DNA of 64,000 bases from Sinorhizobium psoraleae (GCF_013283645.1 NZ_JABEKV010000003.1:744001-808000); one strand, 5' to 3'. Counted from the stretch's first letter, positions 51,203 through 61,170 are shown. The notes: a model not told the origin generated them from the letters alone. Made by a program: numbers and translations.

Positions 51203-51586
51203 ATGAAACGCGACAATATCAACGCGATCAACGCACCGCAGCCGCGTGGCGGCTATTCGCAGGCCGTCAGCCTCGAGAATTTTCAACGGCTGCTCTTCGT
51301 CAGCGGCCAGATACCCATGACCTCCGATGACGTGCTGCCGGAAGGCTTCGAGGCGCAGGCACGCCAGGTCTGGCTGAATGTCGATGCCCAGCTCAAGGCA
51401 GCCGGCATGACCAAGACCAATATCGTCAAGGTGACGACCTATCTCGTCGACAGAAACCATGTCCTGGCGAACCGTGAGATCCGCAATGACTATCTAGGCT
51501 CGCTGGCGCCGGCGATGACGGTCGTGATTGCCGGAATCTTCGATTCCGCCTGGCTCCTGGAAGTCGAAGTGGTGGCGGCACAGTAG
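51203..51586 (+). CDS. RidA-family protein (YjgF/YER057c/UK114)
   Basis: A 127-residue trimer-forming protein with the family motifs RGGYSQAVSLENFQRLLFVS, 'GQIPM', QARQVWLNVDAQLKAAGMTK and the arginine/cysteine region near NREIRNDYLG. RidA deaminates reactive enamine/imine intermediates; some paralogues act within specific pathways. AGGAGG precedes the ATG. It is inserted between mccB and mccA, 10 and 17 bases from its neighbours, so it is a real operon member. Its role in leucine breakdown is not clear. Confidence 0.88.
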   Translation: MKRDNINAINAPQPRGGYSQAVSLENFQRLLFVSGQIPMTSDDVLPEGFEAQARQVWLNVDAQLKAAGMTKTNIVKVTTYLVDRNHVLANREIRNDYLGSLAPAMTVVIAGIFDSAWLLEVEVVAAQ

Positions 51587-51603
51587 AAGCGGAACCGAGG
51601 GGC

Positions 51604-53589
51604 ATGTTTTCCAAACTCCTGATTGCCAATCGCGGCGAGATCGCCTGCCGCGTCATTCGCACCGCCCGGCGGCTCGGCATACGCACCGTTGCCGTCTATT
51701 CCGATGCGGACGGCGACGCGCTTCATGTGACGCTCGCCGACGAGGCCATACGGATCGGCCCGGCGAACGCCGCCGAAAGCTATCTCGCAATCGACCGCGT
51801 CATCGAAGCCGCAAAGGCCGTCGGCGCTGACGCTATCCATCCGGGTTATGGCTTCCTGTCGGAGAATGCCGACTTCGCCGAGGCGGTCGAAGCCGCGGGC
51901 ATCGTTTTCGTGGGGCCGCCACCGGAGGCGATCCGGGCGATGGGACTGAAAGACGCGGCCAAGGCGCTGATGGAGCAGTCCGGCGTGCCCGTCGTGCCGG
52001 GCTATCACGGCGATCAGCAGGACCCTGAGTTCCTCGGTGCCCGGGCCGCTGAAATCGGCTATCCGGTGCTGATCAAGGCGCGCGCCGGCGGCGGCGGAAA
52101 GGGCATGCGCCGCGTCGAGCGGCGGGAGGATTTCGCTTCGGCACTGGAATCCGCGCAGCGAGAAGCGCACGCCTCCTTCGGTGACGGCGGGGTCCTGATT
52201 GAGAAATATCTGACGAGGCCCCGTCACATCGAGGTCCAGATTTTCGGGGATCGGCACGGCAATGTCGTTCATCTTTTCGAACGCGACTGCTCGCTGCAGC
52301 GACGGCACCAGAAGGTAATCGAGGAGGCGCCGGCACCGGGCATGACCGCGGAAGTGCGCCGCGCCATGGGAGACGCCGCCGTCAAGGCTGCGCACGCGAT
52401 CGGCTATGTGGGTGCCGGAACGGTCGAGTTCATCGCCGACGTGACGAACGGCCTGTGGCCGGACCATTTCTATTTCATGGAAATGAACACGCGGCTGCAG
52501 GTCGAGCATCCGGTCACGGAGGCGGTTACGGGGCTCGATCTCGTCGAATGGCAATTGCGTGTCGCGGCCGGCGAGCGACTGCCGAAAAAGCAGGGCGAGA
52601 TCGGCATAGACGGTTGGTCTTTCGAGGCGCGCATCTATGCCGAGGATCCAGCCCGCGGCTTCCTGCCGGCGACCGGCCGGCTGGCGCAGCTAAGCTTTCC
52701 GGACAATGCGCGCATCGACTCCGGCGTCTCGCAGGGGGACGCGATAACGCCCTTCTACGATCCGCTGATCGCCAAGCTGATCGTGCATGGCGGGACACGG
52801 TCCGCAGCGCTCGCCCGGCTGCAGGCGGCGCTGAAGGAGGTCCGGATCGGCGGAACGGTTACCAATCTCGATTTTCTGATCAGGCTGACGGACGAACCGG
52901 ATTTCCGCGCCGGCCGGCCGGACACGGGACTGATCGACCGGGCGGTCGAGCGGCTGGCGGCGCCGAGCGATCCCGACGATGAAGCGCTGGCGCTTGCGGC
53001 AATTGTCTCGACCGGCGTGCTCCAGCCAATGACGTCCGATGATCCCTGGACGTCGCTCGGCTATTGGCAGATCTGGGGCGACGCGCACCGGACGGTTTCA
53101 ATCGACCACGCGAACGGGCGTGCGGCCGTGACGCTCGCATCGCGCGGCCGCGATCAGTTCGCTGTGCGCGCCGGCAAGAGCACCTTGCCGGTGCTTGTCC
53201 TCGAGCGCTTCGAAAACGGTGCGCGCCTCGAAGTGGGCGGACAGAGGCAAACGCTTCGTTTCCTGCGGCAGGGCGAGACGCTCACATTGTTTCTCAACGG
53301 CCGGAACCAGGTGTTCCATCTGCCCGACGCGTTGTCCGGTGGACACAGCGGGGAAATCGCAGATGACGAACTCGTCGCGCCGATGCCGGGCCTCGTCAAG
53401 ATGGTTCGTGTCGGCGCCGGCGAGGCGGTCGCCAAGGGCCAGCCGCTGGTGGTGATGGAGGCCATGAAGATGGAACTCACGCTTTCGGCCTCGCGGCAGG
53501 GGACGGTCGCGAGCGTGCATGTGGCCGAGGGCACGCAGGTCAGCGAAGGAACTGTCCTTGTGACGCTCAGTGAGGAGGCCGCAGAGTGA
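51604..53589 (+). CDS. mccA: 3-methylcrotonyl-CoA carboxylase alpha (biotin carboxylase/BCCP) subunit
   Basis: A 661-residue protein. The biotin carboxylase part (about 1-445) has FSKLLIANRGEIACRVIRTA and ATP-grasp motifs (KARAGGGGKGMRRVE, FYFMEMNTRLQVEHPVTE). A linker (about 450-580) precedes the C-terminal biotinyl domain with the biotinylation lysine in VVMEAMKMELTLSA. It carboxylates biotin with ATP and bicarbonate and hands it to MccB. Its end overlaps the HMG-CoA lyase start by four bases. Confidence 0.95.
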   Translation: MFSKLLIANRGEIACRVIRTARRLGIRTVAVYSDADGDALHVTLADEAIRIGPANAAESYLAIDRVIEAAKAVGADAIHPGYGFLSENADFAEAVEAAGIVFVGPPPEAIRAMGLKDAAKALMEQSGVPVVPGYHGDQQDPEFLGARAAEIGYPVLIKARAGGGGKGMRRVERREDFASALESAQREAHASFGDGGVLIEKYLTRPRHIEVQIFGDRHGNVVHLFERDCSLQRRHQKVIEEAPAPGMTAEVRRAMGDAAVKAAHAIGYVGAGTVEFIADVTNGLWPDHFYFMEMNTRLQVEHPVTEAVTGLDLVEWQLRVAAGERLPKKQGEIGIDGWSFEARIYAEDPARGFLPATGRLAQLSFPDNARIDSGVSQGDAITPFYDPLIAKLIVHGGTRSAALARLQAALKEVRIGGTVTNLDFLIRLTDEPDFRAGRPDTGLIDRAVERLAAPSDPDDEALALAAIVSTGVLQPMTSDDPWTSLGYWQIWGDAHRTVSIDHANGRAAVTLASRGRDQFAVRAGKSTLPVLVLERFENGARLEVGGQRQTLRFLRQGETLTLFLNGRNQVFHLPDALSGGHSGEIADDELVAPMPGLVKMVRVGAGEAVAKGQPLVVMEAMKMELTLSASRQGTVASVHVAEGTQVSEGTVLVTLSEEAAE

Positions 53590-54455
53590 CAACGTCCGCA
53601 AGCGAGCACGTGACGATCGTCGAGATGGCGCCGCGTGACGGCCTCCAGAATGAATCCCGGCTTGTCGACACCGACGACAAGATCCAGCTCGTCGATCTAC
53701 TCTCGGATTGCGGTTTCGAGCGCATCGAGGTTACGAGCTTCGTCAGCCCGCGATGGGTCCCGCAGATGGCCGATGCTCCCGCGGTCATGGCAGGCATCGC
53801 GCGGCGCCCGGGCATTCGCTACGCGGCATTGACGCCGAACATCAGGGGGTTCGAGGCCGCCCGCGCCGCGGGTGTCGATGAAGTGGCGATATTTGCCTCC
53901 GCCTCGGAAAGCTTCTCGCAGAAGAATATCAACTGTTCGATCACCGAGAGCATCGAGCGCTTCCGCCCGGTCGCGGAGGCAAGCGTGCACCATGGAATTC
54001 CGATGCGCGGCTATGTCAGCTGCGTCGTCGAGTGCCCTTACGAGGGACCGATCGCGCCGGAGGCCACCGCCCGCGTCGCGCGCCTTCTTTTCGAACTCGG
54101 CTGCTACGAGATCAGTCTCGGCGACACGATCGGGCGCGGCACGCCGGAAGTCGTTGACACCATGCTGGCGACGGTGCTCAGCGACATCGACGCGGCGAAG
54201 CTTGCGGGTCATTTCCACGATACGTCCGGCCGGGCGCTGGAAAACATCGCGGTCGGCCTCGATCGCGGGCTGCGGGTGTTCGACGCTTCGACGGGAGGGC
54301 TCGGTGGCTGTCCTTATGCTCCGGGTGCAGCGGGCAACGCCGATACGCTCGCAGTGAATGCCTTCCTGCAGAAGCGGGGATTTTCGACCGGGCTCGACAC
54401 CTCAAAGCTCGATCGCGCAGCGGCCTTTGCTCGGTCCCTGAGGAGCGCAACATGA
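53586..54455 (+). CDS. mvaB: hydroxymethylglutaryl-CoA lyase
   Basis: A 289-residue HMGL-like TIM barrel. The metal/catalytic start motif is MAPRDGLQNESRLV. The catalytic loop is GLGGCPYAPGAAGN, with its active cysteine, and the metal-binding HFHDTSGRALENI lies in strand 7. It cleaves HMG-CoA to acetoacetate and acetyl-CoA, the last step of leucine breakdown. Start GTG at 53586 overlaps mccA by four bases, and its own stop overlaps the next gene by four bases. Confidence 0.94.
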   Translation: MTTSASEHVTIVEMAPRDGLQNESRLVDTDDKIQLVDLLSDCGFERIEVTSFVSPRWVPQMADAPAVMAGIARRPGIRYAALTPNIRGFEAARAAGVDEVAIFASASESFSQKNINCSITESIERFRPVAEASVHHGIPMRGYVSCVVECPYEGPIAPEATARVARLLFELGCYEISLGDTIGRGTPEVVDTMLATVLSDIDAAKLAGHFHDTSGRALENIAVGLDRGLRVFDASTGGLGGCPYAPGAAGNADTLAVNAFLQKRGFSTGLDTSKLDRAAAFARSLRSAT

Positions 54456-55237
54456 CTGACCAAACGATCCGGTGCACCGTCGACAAACGAGGCGTCGCCC
54501 GCCTGACGCTCGCCCGTCCGGATAAGCACAATGCGCTTTCCGCCACAATGATCGGTGAACTCACGGATGCGGCGGTCCGGCTTGGCGACAACAAGGCGGT
54601 CCGCATCGTCATCCTCGACAGCGAGGGGAAGAGTTTCTGTGCCGGCGGCGATCTCGACTGGATGCGCCAGCAGTTTGACGCCGACCGGCAGGCGCGGATC
54701 GGTGAGGCGACCCGGCTGGCCATGATGTTCAAGGTGCTGAACGAGATGCCGAAGCCGCTGATCGCACGGGTGCATGGCAATGCCTTCGGCGGCGGTGTCG
54801 GGCTGATGAGCGTTTGCGATGCAGTGGTTGCGGCGGCGGGCGCAAGGTTCGGGTTGACGGAGGCGAGGCTCGGGCTGATCCCGGCGACGATCAGTCCCTA
54901 TGTCGTCGCCAGGATTGGCGAAGGAAGGGCGCGGCCGCTGTTCATGTCGGCACGGCTTTTCGGCGCCGAAGAGGCGCTCGCGGCCGGTCTTGCGACTGTT
55001 GTGGTCGAGGATGGCCAATTGGACGCCGCCGTCGATGCGGAAATCGCACCCTATCTTGCCGCCGCTCCCCAAGCCGCCGGAAGAGCCAAACGGCTGGCGC
55101 GATCGCTCGGCATGCCGATCACCGATGCGGTTATCGCCGCGACGATCGAGCAACTGGCCGACACGTGGGAGACGCAGGAAGCCCGGGAAGGAGTCTCGGC
55201 CTTCTTCGAACGGCGGACGCCCTCCTGGCAGACTTGA
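54452..55237 (+). CDS. liuC: enoyl-CoA hydratase (methylglutaconyl-CoA hydratase type)
   Basis: A 261-residue crotonase-fold enzyme: oxyanion segments KSFCAGGDLDWMRQQ and NAFGGGVGLMSVCDAVVAAA, with the catalytic glutamate expected in GLTEARLGLIPATISPY. Operon position after HMG-CoA lyase identifies it as the hydratase that turns 3-methylglutaconyl-CoA into HMG-CoA. ATGA overlap with the previous gene indicates coupling. It is the last gene of the operon. Confidence 0.92.
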   Translation: MTDQTIRCTVDKRGVARLTLARPDKHNALSATMIGELTDAAVRLGDNKAVRIVILDSEGKSFCAGGDLDWMRQQFDADRQARIGEATRLAMMFKVLNEMPKPLIARVHGNAFGGGVGLMSVCDAVVAAAGARFGLTEARLGLIPATISPYVVARIGEGRARPLFMSARLFGAEEALAAGLATVVVEDGQLDAAVDAEIAPYLAAAPQAAGRAKRLARSLGMPITDAVIAATIEQLADTWETQEAREGVSAFFERRTPSWQT

Positions 55238-55315
55238 GCAGAAGCTGCGCTTGAAATGATCGCGGATTGAACCTATTTTACTGGTGTGTTGATCAAAACA
55301 GGATCGAGTTTTGCC

Positions 55316-55687
55316 ATGGGCGCCCTCAACCTGGACATTCCCGCCGCCCGCTTCGGGGAGGATCATTCCCCATTTCTGTCGGCGCGCCTCGTCGCCGACC
55401 GTCTTGGCATAACGCTTGCCGAACTCGCCAAGCTGATCGGAGTTGCCCGCAACACGCTGACAGCCAAGACCGGTGCCCGCAAGGTCGACAGCGCACTAAG
55501 CAAGGTCGTCCGCATCCTCGCCATGGCGTCCGAAATGGCGGGCGACGAAGCCCGCGCCGTCATCTGGTTCAAACACCAACCAATTCCCGGCTGGGCGGGC
55601 AAGACGGCGTTCGACCTCGTCGGAGAAAGCAAGGCTGACAAGGTTCTCGCTTATCTGGAAGCTGTTCGCGCCGGTGTCTACGCGTAG
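55316..55687 (+). CDS. MbcA/ParS/Xre-type antitoxin (DUF2384)
   Basis: A 123-residue antitoxin. An Xre-like helical part (ARLVADRLGITLAELAKLIG, VARNTLTAKTG) is followed by the toxin-binding DUF2384 end (AVIWFKHQPIPGWAGKTAFD, LVGESKADKVLAYLEAV). Such antitoxins neutralise RES-domain toxins, and a RES gene follows directly. Start 55316 follows GGATCGAG; a GTG at 55286 would add ten residues. It probably autoregulates the pair. Confidence 0.88.
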   Translation: MGALNLDIPAARFGEDHSPFLSARLVADRLGITLAELAKLIGVARNTLTAKTGARKVDSALSKVVRILAMASEMAGDEARAVIWFKHQPIPGWAGKTAFDLVGESKADKVLAYLEAVRAGVYA

Positions 55688-55734
55688 AGCGGGATGAGGA
55701 AAAGTGTGAGCGGTTTTCCGTCCGCATCCCGCTC
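55687..55734. repeat. dispersed palindrome, family 2, copy b, between antitoxin and toxin
   Basis: Perfect outer arms GAGCGGGATG (55687-55696) and CATCCCGCTC (55725-55734), with inner GGAAAA/TTTTCC arms, surround the core AAAAGTGTGAGCGGTTTT. It begins at the antitoxin stop codon and overlaps the first possible toxin start (ATG at 55694). It may dampen toxin expression. Confidence 0.7.
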
Positions 55735-55762
55735 CAACTTAGAGCCGCCGCCTGCCGCGCCG

Positions 55763-56254
55763 ATGCCGCTCTGGCGCGCCTTCGTACCACGCTGGGCTCA
55801 TCTGCCGCTTTCCGGCGAGGGTGCCGCCCGCTTCGGTGGCCGATGGAATCCAGTGGGCGTGCCGACGATCTATGCCGCGCGCGAGCTTTCGACCGCCTGG
55901 GCCGAATACAACCAGGGTTTCGTGCAGCATCCGGCGCTGATCGTAAGGCTCGAACTCTACGATGCACGGCTGGCCGACCTGACGGATGCCAATGTTCTCG
56001 CGGCGCTTGGCCTGAGCGACTCCATTCATCGCTGCGAATGGCGAGACGATCTCGACGAGGGCGTGACGCCGCAGACTCATAAGCTACAGGCCGATCTTTC
56101 GGCCCGCGAATTCCATGGCGTGATCTACCCATCCTTCATGTCGCCCGGCGGCACCTGCGTCGCGCTCTGGCGCTGGAACGACGCGGGCGCGCCGCGGCTC
56201 GAGGTCATCGATCCCGAAGGCAGACTGCCGAAATCGCCCGCCTCCTGGCTTTGA
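55763..56254 (+). CDS. RES-domain toxin
   Basis: A 163-residue RES protein starting MPLWRAFVPRWAHLPLSG, with family residues in ARFGGRWNPVGVPTIYAARE and LSTAWAEYNQGF and an end segment PSFMSPGGTCVALWRWND. RES toxins degrade NAD or modify proteins by ADP-ribosylation; here it pairs with the DUF2384 antitoxin. Start 55763 fits family length, but an in-frame ATG at 55694 lies inside the palindromic repeat and would add 23 Ser/Pro-rich residues. Confidence 0.87.
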   Translation: MPLWRAFVPRWAHLPLSGEGAARFGGRWNPVGVPTIYAARELSTAWAEYNQGFVQHPALIVRLELYDARLADLTDANVLAALGLSDSIHRCEWRDDLDEGVTPQTHKLQADLSAREFHGVIYPSFMSPGGTCVALWRWNDAGAPRLEVIDPEGRLPKSPASWL

Positions 56255-56293
56255 GACGACGCCAGGCGGGTTGCTGGCTCACCATCCAATGGC

Positions 56294-56815
56294 CTATTCG
56301 GAGGACTGATCGGCAGTTTTGTTCAGGCGGTACCGGAAATCGCAATGGGATGCCCCCTGCATCACGGTCTGCGTGCGCTCAAGCGTGATGCGCGGATCGT
56401 AGCCGGTGCAGAACACGCCGTCGCGGTTGCAGGACAGGAGATGCCCGATATGCCCCAGACCCATTTCCCGATAGGTCTCGGCATAACGACAGCGCAGCAC
56501 ATTGTAATGGAACTCCTCGTCCGTCGCCTTGACGACTTCGATCGTCAGCGCGTCGTCCTGGGTCCAGAGGTCCTGCAGCTCCTGGAACGTCCGCAGGCTG
56601 GTGCCGCCGGGCGTCTTTGCCGCGAAGGCCTTGCCGGCATCGATGGCAGCGCGGGTTATCGCTGTGTCGAGAATGGATTGGGCGAGCTCTTCGCCGATCT
56701 TCTCGCGCATGACCTCATAGATCGGCGCGATGATCCCCGCCTCGATCCTGCGCCTGGCAAGAATGCCGAGCTCGCCGTCCATTGCCGATCTGGACTCGCT
56801 TTGTTGGTCGGTCAT
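56294..56815 (-). CDS. L-2-amino-thiazoline-4-carboxylate hydrolase-like protein
   Basis: A 173-residue protein resembling the ATC hydrolase family. It has a helical N-terminal half (MREKIGEELAQSILDTAITR) and a C-terminal half with conserved cysteines and His (VLRCRYAETYREMGLGHIGH, LLSCNRDGVFCTGYDP). ATC hydrolases open a thiazoline ring on the way to cysteine. AAGGGA precedes the ATG. It lies downstream of the FAD oxidase and cys transport genes, which fits a link to sulfur supply. The exact substrate is inferred from family name only. Confidence 0.75.
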   Translation of the reverse strand: MTDQQSESRSAMDGELGILARRRIEAGIIAPIYEVMREKIGEELAQSILDTAITRAAIDAGKAFAAKTPGGTSLRTFQELQDLWTQDDALTIEVVKATDEEFHYNVLRCRYAETYREMGLGHIGHLLSCNRDGVFCTGYDPRITLERTQTVMQGASHCDFRYRLNKTADQSSE

Positions 56816-56940
56816 ATGCAGGTCCCTTCTGTCATCGATGCAGGAGTAAGGCCAGCGCCTCGCCTACCGGCTGAACGCAAATAAATCCCGGTATCCGCGC
56901 CGAGAGGCCCCCCGGAGATTTGGCAAGCTGCCTCTTCGCG

Positions 56941-58311
56941 TTAGCGCAGCACCTTGCCGGGATTGAGGATGCCGTTTGGGTCAAGGGCATTCTTGATCCG
57001 GCGCATAACGTCCAACTCGGCTGCGCTCCGGGAGCGATCGAGAAAGTCACGCTTCAGCGTGCCGATCCCGTGTTCGGCGGAAATCGATCCGCAGTACAAA
57101 GCGACTAGCGGGTACACGATCGCATCGACTTGATGCGCAGTTTCCTCATCGGCGTCCGGAACGGAGAAGGCAATATGCAGGTTGCTGTCGCCGACATGGC
57201 CGAAAAAGGAGACGTGCGCCGACGGAAACCGTGTGGAAAGCGCCTTGCCGCATTCCTCGGCAAAGCGGCCGATGTCGCCGATCGGGAGGCTGACATCGAG
57301 ATTGACGAGCGACGGCAACAACCTGTCCATCGCATGACCTTCACGCACGCGCCAGAAGGCTTGGGCCTCCTTCTCCGATTGGGCGAGCAGCGCATCGCCG
57401 ATCAATCCGTCCTCGAGAGCCTGTCCGAGCAAGGTTTCGAACTGCTCGCGCTCGCCGTCATGTCCGCGGATGTCCTGCTCGATGATCGCGGCGAAGGCTG
57501 GAGCGGTTTCGAAGAATTGTCGTCCTTCTGCCTCGCAGTTGAAGTGGAAATAGCTTTCCCACATCGCCTCGAACGCCGAGAGACCGGATAGCTCCCGTTG
57601 CGCCCGTTTCAGCAAGGCGACAACGTCCGCATAGCTGTCGAGCGCGCAGAGTGCCGTCAGCCGTCCAGCGGGCAGGGGGCGCAGGCGCAGCACAGCCCGG
57701 GTGATGATGCCGAGTGTGCCTTCCGAACCGACGAAGAACTGCCTGAGGTCGTAGCCGGTGTTGTTCTTGATCATCTTGTTAAGCGAGGAGACCACGGTGC
57801 CGTCGGCGAGCACGACCTCAAGGCCCAGGACATTGTCGCGCGCAACACCGTTGCGGATGACGCGAATGCCGCCGGCATTGGTGGCGAGATTACCGCCGAT
57901 CTGGCATGAGCCGCGAGCGCCGAGATCGATCGGCAGCAAGAAGCCCGCGTCCTCGGCCGCGCGTTGCGCGACTTCGAGCGGTGTGCCGGCAAGAACGGTC
58001 ATGGTCGCGGCCGCCGTGTCGATCTCCTCGATGCCGGAAAGCCGCTCCAATGAAATGACGATGTCGTCCGGGTCGGGATTGGCACCGCCGGCGAGCCCGG
58101 TCATGCCGCCCTGCGGCACCACGCTTTGCCGATGGTCGTTGCAAATCTTGAGGGCGGCGGCAACCTCCGCCACGCTCGCGGGGCGAAGCACCGCCTTGGG
58201 CAGACTGCGTCCGGTGAGGCTTGCGTCGCTGCGATGGCGTTCCGCGACCCGCTCGCCGGTCAGCACGACCGCCTCGCCAAGCGATCGCGTGAGGTCTTCG
58301 ATGACGGACAT
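56941..58311 (-). CDS. FAD-linked oxidase, GlcD/D-2-hydroxyacid dehydrogenase type
   Basis: A 456-residue VAO-family flavoprotein: FAD-binding PVAAE-type region (VVPQGGMTGLAGGANPDPDD, LGARGSCQIGGNLATNAGGI, GSEGTLGIITRAVLRLRPLP) and a C-terminal cap with HVGDSNLHIAF and EHGIGTLKRDF metal/substrate residues. Members oxidise D-lactate, D-2-hydroxyglutarate or glycolate. The start overlaps the cysA stop by one base (TGATG), so it belongs to the sulfate transport operon, although its substrate there is unknown. Confidence 0.88.
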   Translation of the reverse strand: MSVIEDLTRSLGEAVVLTGERVAERHRSDASLTGRSLPKAVLRPASVAEVAAALKICNDHRQSVVPQGGMTGLAGGANPDPDDIVISLERLSGIEEIDTAAATMTVLAGTPLEVAQRAAEDAGFLLPIDLGARGSCQIGGNLATNAGGIRVIRNGVARDNVLGLEVVLADGTVVSSLNKMIKNNTGYDLRQFFVGSEGTLGIITRAVLRLRPLPAGRLTALCALDSYADVVALLKRAQRELSGLSAFEAMWESYFHFNCEAEGRQFFETAPAFAAIIEQDIRGHDGEREQFETLLGQALEDGLIGDALLAQSEKEAQAFWRVREGHAMDRLLPSLVNLDVSLPIGDIGRFAEECGKALSTRFPSAHVSFFGHVGDSNLHIAFSVPDADEETAHQVDAIVYPLVALYCGSISAEHGIGTLKRDFLDRSRSAAELDVMRRIKNALDPNGILNPGKVLR

Positions 58312-59420
58312 CACGTGCCCGTGCGCGCCAGTTCGCTGGTCTGCGTCGCGACGCTTCTCTGAATTTCAGGCAGCTTCTCCTCCTTGCGGAAGAGTGTCCA
58401 TTTGGTCGGCCTGAAGGCGATGCGGGCGTGGTCGGCGGCCGCCGCGCGTTCCGGCGGCAGTTCGATCTCAACGGTCGGGTGGGTCCTACCGAGATCGAGC
58501 TCGAGATGGCGCGTTCCGGCGACGCGGCGGCTGTTCGTGACAAGACCGGCCAGACAGCCGCCACAGCCGTCGATAAGTTCGATATCGTGCGGCCGGAAGT
58601 AAAGGGTTGCCGACCCGTCGGGTTCGCTCGCTGCGCGCAACCCGATCGGCCGGTCCTCGAACCAGATTTCGCCGCTGGAAAGCGAGACTTCGAGGCAGTT
58701 GGACTGGCCGATGAAGCCGTAGACGAAAGGCGAGACGGGGTGGTCATAGATGTCGTCGGGCGTGCCGACCTGCTCGATCGCGCCTTTGCTCATCACGACG
58801 ACGCGGTCGGCAAGCTCCAAAGCTTCCTCCTGGTCGTGGGTGACGAAAATGGTGGTGTGGCCGGTGCGATCGTGGATTTCCCGAAGCCAGCGCCTGAGTT
58901 CCTTGCGCACCTGCGCGTCGAGCGCCCCGAAGGGTTCGTCGAGCAGCAGCACATTGGGCTCGACCGCCATGGCGCGCGCCAGCGCCACGCGCTGGCGCTG
59001 GCCGCCGGAAAGCTGGGCGGGGTAGCGTTTTTCAAGACCGGAAAGCTGCACCAGATCGAGCAGGTCGAGCGCCCGGCGGCGGATTTCGGCAGCCGGCGGC
59101 CTCCTGTTGGTCGGACGCACCTTCAGCCCGAAGGCGACGTTGTCGAGCACTGTCATGTGCCGGAAGAGCGCATAGTGCTGGAAAACGAAACCGATGTTGC
59201 GTTCCTGCACGCTCTTCTTTGACGCATCCTCGTCGCCGAAGAAAATCATGCCCCCCGTCGGGCTTTCGAGCCCGGCGACGAGGCGGAGCAGCGTGGTCTT
59301 TCCTGAGCCGGAAGGACCGAGGAGCGCGATCAGTTCGCCGGAGCGGATGTCGAGCGAGACATCGTCGAGCGCCGGGAAGCGGCCGAATTCCTTGCGTATG
59401 TTCTGGACGCGGACTTCCAT
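58311..59420 (-). CDS. cysA: sulfate/thiosulfate ABC transporter ATPase
   Basis: A 369-residue ATPase. N-terminal ABC domain (about 1-240): Walker [10 protein letters not shown], signature [15 protein letters not shown], Walker [17 protein letters not shown]-loop [12 protein letters not shown]-terminal regulatory TOBE-like domain follows ([20 protein letters not shown]). It energises CysT/CysW and is last in the sbp-cysT-cysW-cysA order. Confidence 0.94.
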   Translation of the reverse strand: MEVRVQNIRKEFGRFPALDDVSLDIRSGELIALLGPSGSGKTTLLRLVAGLESPTGGMIFFGDEDASKKSVQERNIGFVFQHYALFRHMTVLDNVAFGLKVRPTNRRPPAAEIRRRALDLLDLVQLSGLEKRYPAQLSGGQRQRVALARAMAVEPNVLLLDEPFGALDAQVRKELRRWLREIHDRTGHTTIFVTHDQEEALELADRVVVMSKGAIEQVGTPDDIYDHPVSPFVYGFIGQSNCLEVSLSSGEIWFEDRPIGLRAASEPDGSATLYFRPHDIELIDGCGGCLAGLVTNSRRVAGTRHLELDLGRTHPTVEIELPPERAAAADHARIAFRPTKWTLFRKEEKLPEIQRSVATQTSELARTGT

Positions 59421-59435
59421 GAATGTCTGGACCTT

Positions 59436-60323
59436 TCAATGCCTGCGGCTCGCAGCGATCTCGTCGCTGTAACGAAGTTCAAGTGCCGTCTTCAGGACGA
59501 GCGTCACAAGCGCCAGAAGCGCAAGGAGCGCCGCCACCGCAAAGGCAGCGACGAAATTGTACTCATTATAGAGGATTTCCACCTGCAACGGCATCGTGTT
59601 CGTTTGGCCGCGAATGTGGCCGGAGACGACGGAGACCGCACCGAACTCACCCATGGCGCGGGCGTTGCAGAGAAGCACGCCGTAAAGCAGACCCCATTTG
59701 ATGTTGGGGAGCGTCACATGCCAGAAGGTCTGCCAGCCGGTGGCGCCGAGCGACAGAGCCGCTTCCTCGTCGCTGGTGCCCTGTTCCTGCATGAGCGGGA
59801 TCAGTTCGCGCGCGACGAAAGGAAAGGTGACGAAGACGGTGGCGAGCACCAACCCCGGCACGGCAAAGAGGATCTGGATACCATAGCTCTGCAGGACAGG
59901 GCCGAGCAGGCTGTGTGATCCGAAGAGCAACACAAAGACAAGGCCGGAAATCACAGGCGACACCGAGAAGGGAAGGTCGATCAGGGTCGTCAGGAATGCC
60001 TTGCCCTTGAACTCGAATTTCGCGATCGCCCAAGCGGCCGCCACCCCGAAGACGAGGTTGAGCGGCACGGCGATCGCGGCGACCAGCAACGTCAGGCGAA
60101 TGGCGGAAAACGTCTCCGCATCACGCAGCGCCGAGAAGAACTCTGCCGGTCCCTTGCGGAACGCCTCGATGAACACCGTGGCAAGCGGCAAGAGCAGGAA
60201 CAGCGCCACGAAAGCGAGGGCAATCACGATCAGGGTCGTGCGTGCGAACCGGGTCTCCGAAGTCGCCGCCGTTACCAGCGTTGATGGCGCCGAAATCGAC
60301 GCGGAACCGACATCATGCGCCAT
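59436..60323 (-). CDS. cysW: sulfate ABC transporter permease CysW
   Basis: A 295-residue six-helix permease ([40 protein letters not shown]) with the EAA loop [20 protein letters not shown] contacting CysA. Start 60323 follows GGAGG at seven bases; the ATG at 60329 sits on that site and is less likely. It overlaps the end of cysT by eleven bases. Confidence 0.93.
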   Translation of the reverse strand: MAHDVGSASISAPSTLVTAATSETRFARTTLIVIALAFVALFLLLPLATVFIEAFRKGPAEFFSALRDAETFSAIRLTLLVAAIAVPLNLVFGVAAAWAIAKFEFKGKAFLTTLIDLPFSVSPVISGLVFVLLFGSHSLLGPVLQSYGIQILFAVPGLVLATVFVTFPFVARELIPLMQEQGTSDEEAALSLGATGWQTFWHVTLPNIKWGLLYGVLLCNARAMGEFGAVSVVSGHIRGQTNTMPLQVEILYNEYNFVAAFAVAALLALLALVTLVLKTALELRYSDEIAASRRH

Positions 60324-61170
60324 TGCCATACCTCCGTCGGCTCCAGGACTGGATCATGTTGATGACCAGCAGCATGAGGAAGGACAGGAGCAACATGACC
60401 GCGGCGATCGCGGTTGCCGCCGGATAGTTGAACTCCTCGAGGCGAATAATGATCAGGAGCGGTGCGATCTCCGAGACATAAGGCAGGTTGCCGGCGATGA
60501 AAATGACCGAGCCATATTCGCCGACGCCGCGTGCAAAGGCGAGCGCGAAGCCCGTTAATCCGGCCGGCAAAAGCCCAGGTAATAGGACTCGGCTGATCGT
60601 CTGGTAGCGGTTGGCGCCAAGGGTCGCCGCCGCTTCCTCCACCTCCTTGTCGATTTCCTCCATGATCGGCTGCACTGTTCTGACGACGAAGGGCAGGCCG
60701 ACGAAGACGAGGGCCACGACGATGCCGGCGGGTGTGAAAGCGATCTTGATGCCGAGCGGTTCGAGAAGCGAACCGATCCAGCCATTCGGAGCGTAAAGCG
60801 CGGTCAAGGCGATGCCGGCCACCGCCGTCGGCAGCGCAAACGGCAGGTCGACCATGGCGTCGATGATGCGCTTGCCCGGAAACCGGTAGCGAACGAGCAC
60901 CCAGGCCAGCACGACACCGAAAATGAGATTGATGACCGCGGCCACGAGGGCCGTACCGAAGCTGATCGTCAAAGCGTTGACGGTCCGCTCGTCAGACGCC
61001 AGCGCGAAAAATTTCGACCAGCCGAGACCGCTTGAACGCCAGATGAGGCCGGAAAGCGGAATGAGAACGATGAGGGTAAGCCATGTCAGCGTGACGCCGA
61101 GCGCCAATCCGAAACCCGGAATGACGCTCGGTTGCCGAAACTGCCATCGCGTGCTGTTGCGAAAGGCCAT
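60313..61170 (-). CDS. cysT: sulfate ABC transporter permease CysT (CysU)
   Basis: A 285-residue permease with six helices ([55 protein letters not shown]) and the EAA loop [20 protein letters not shown]. It pairs with CysW. It follows the sulfate-binding protein gene by six bases on the same strand. Confidence 0.93.
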   Translation of the reverse strand: MAFRNSTRWQFRQPSVIPGFGLALGVTLTWLTLIVLIPLSGLIWRSSGLGWSKFFALASDERTVNALTISFGTALVAAVINLIFGVVLAWVLVRYRFPGKRIIDAMVDLPFALPTAVAGIALTALYAPNGWIGSLLEPLGIKIAFTPAGIVVALVFVGLPFVVRTVQPIMEEIDKEVEEAAATLGANRYQTISRVLLPGLLPAGLTGFALAFARGVGEYGSVIFIAGNLPYVSEIAPLLIIIRLEEFNYPAATAIAAVMLLLSFLMLLVINMIQSWSRRRYGNGA

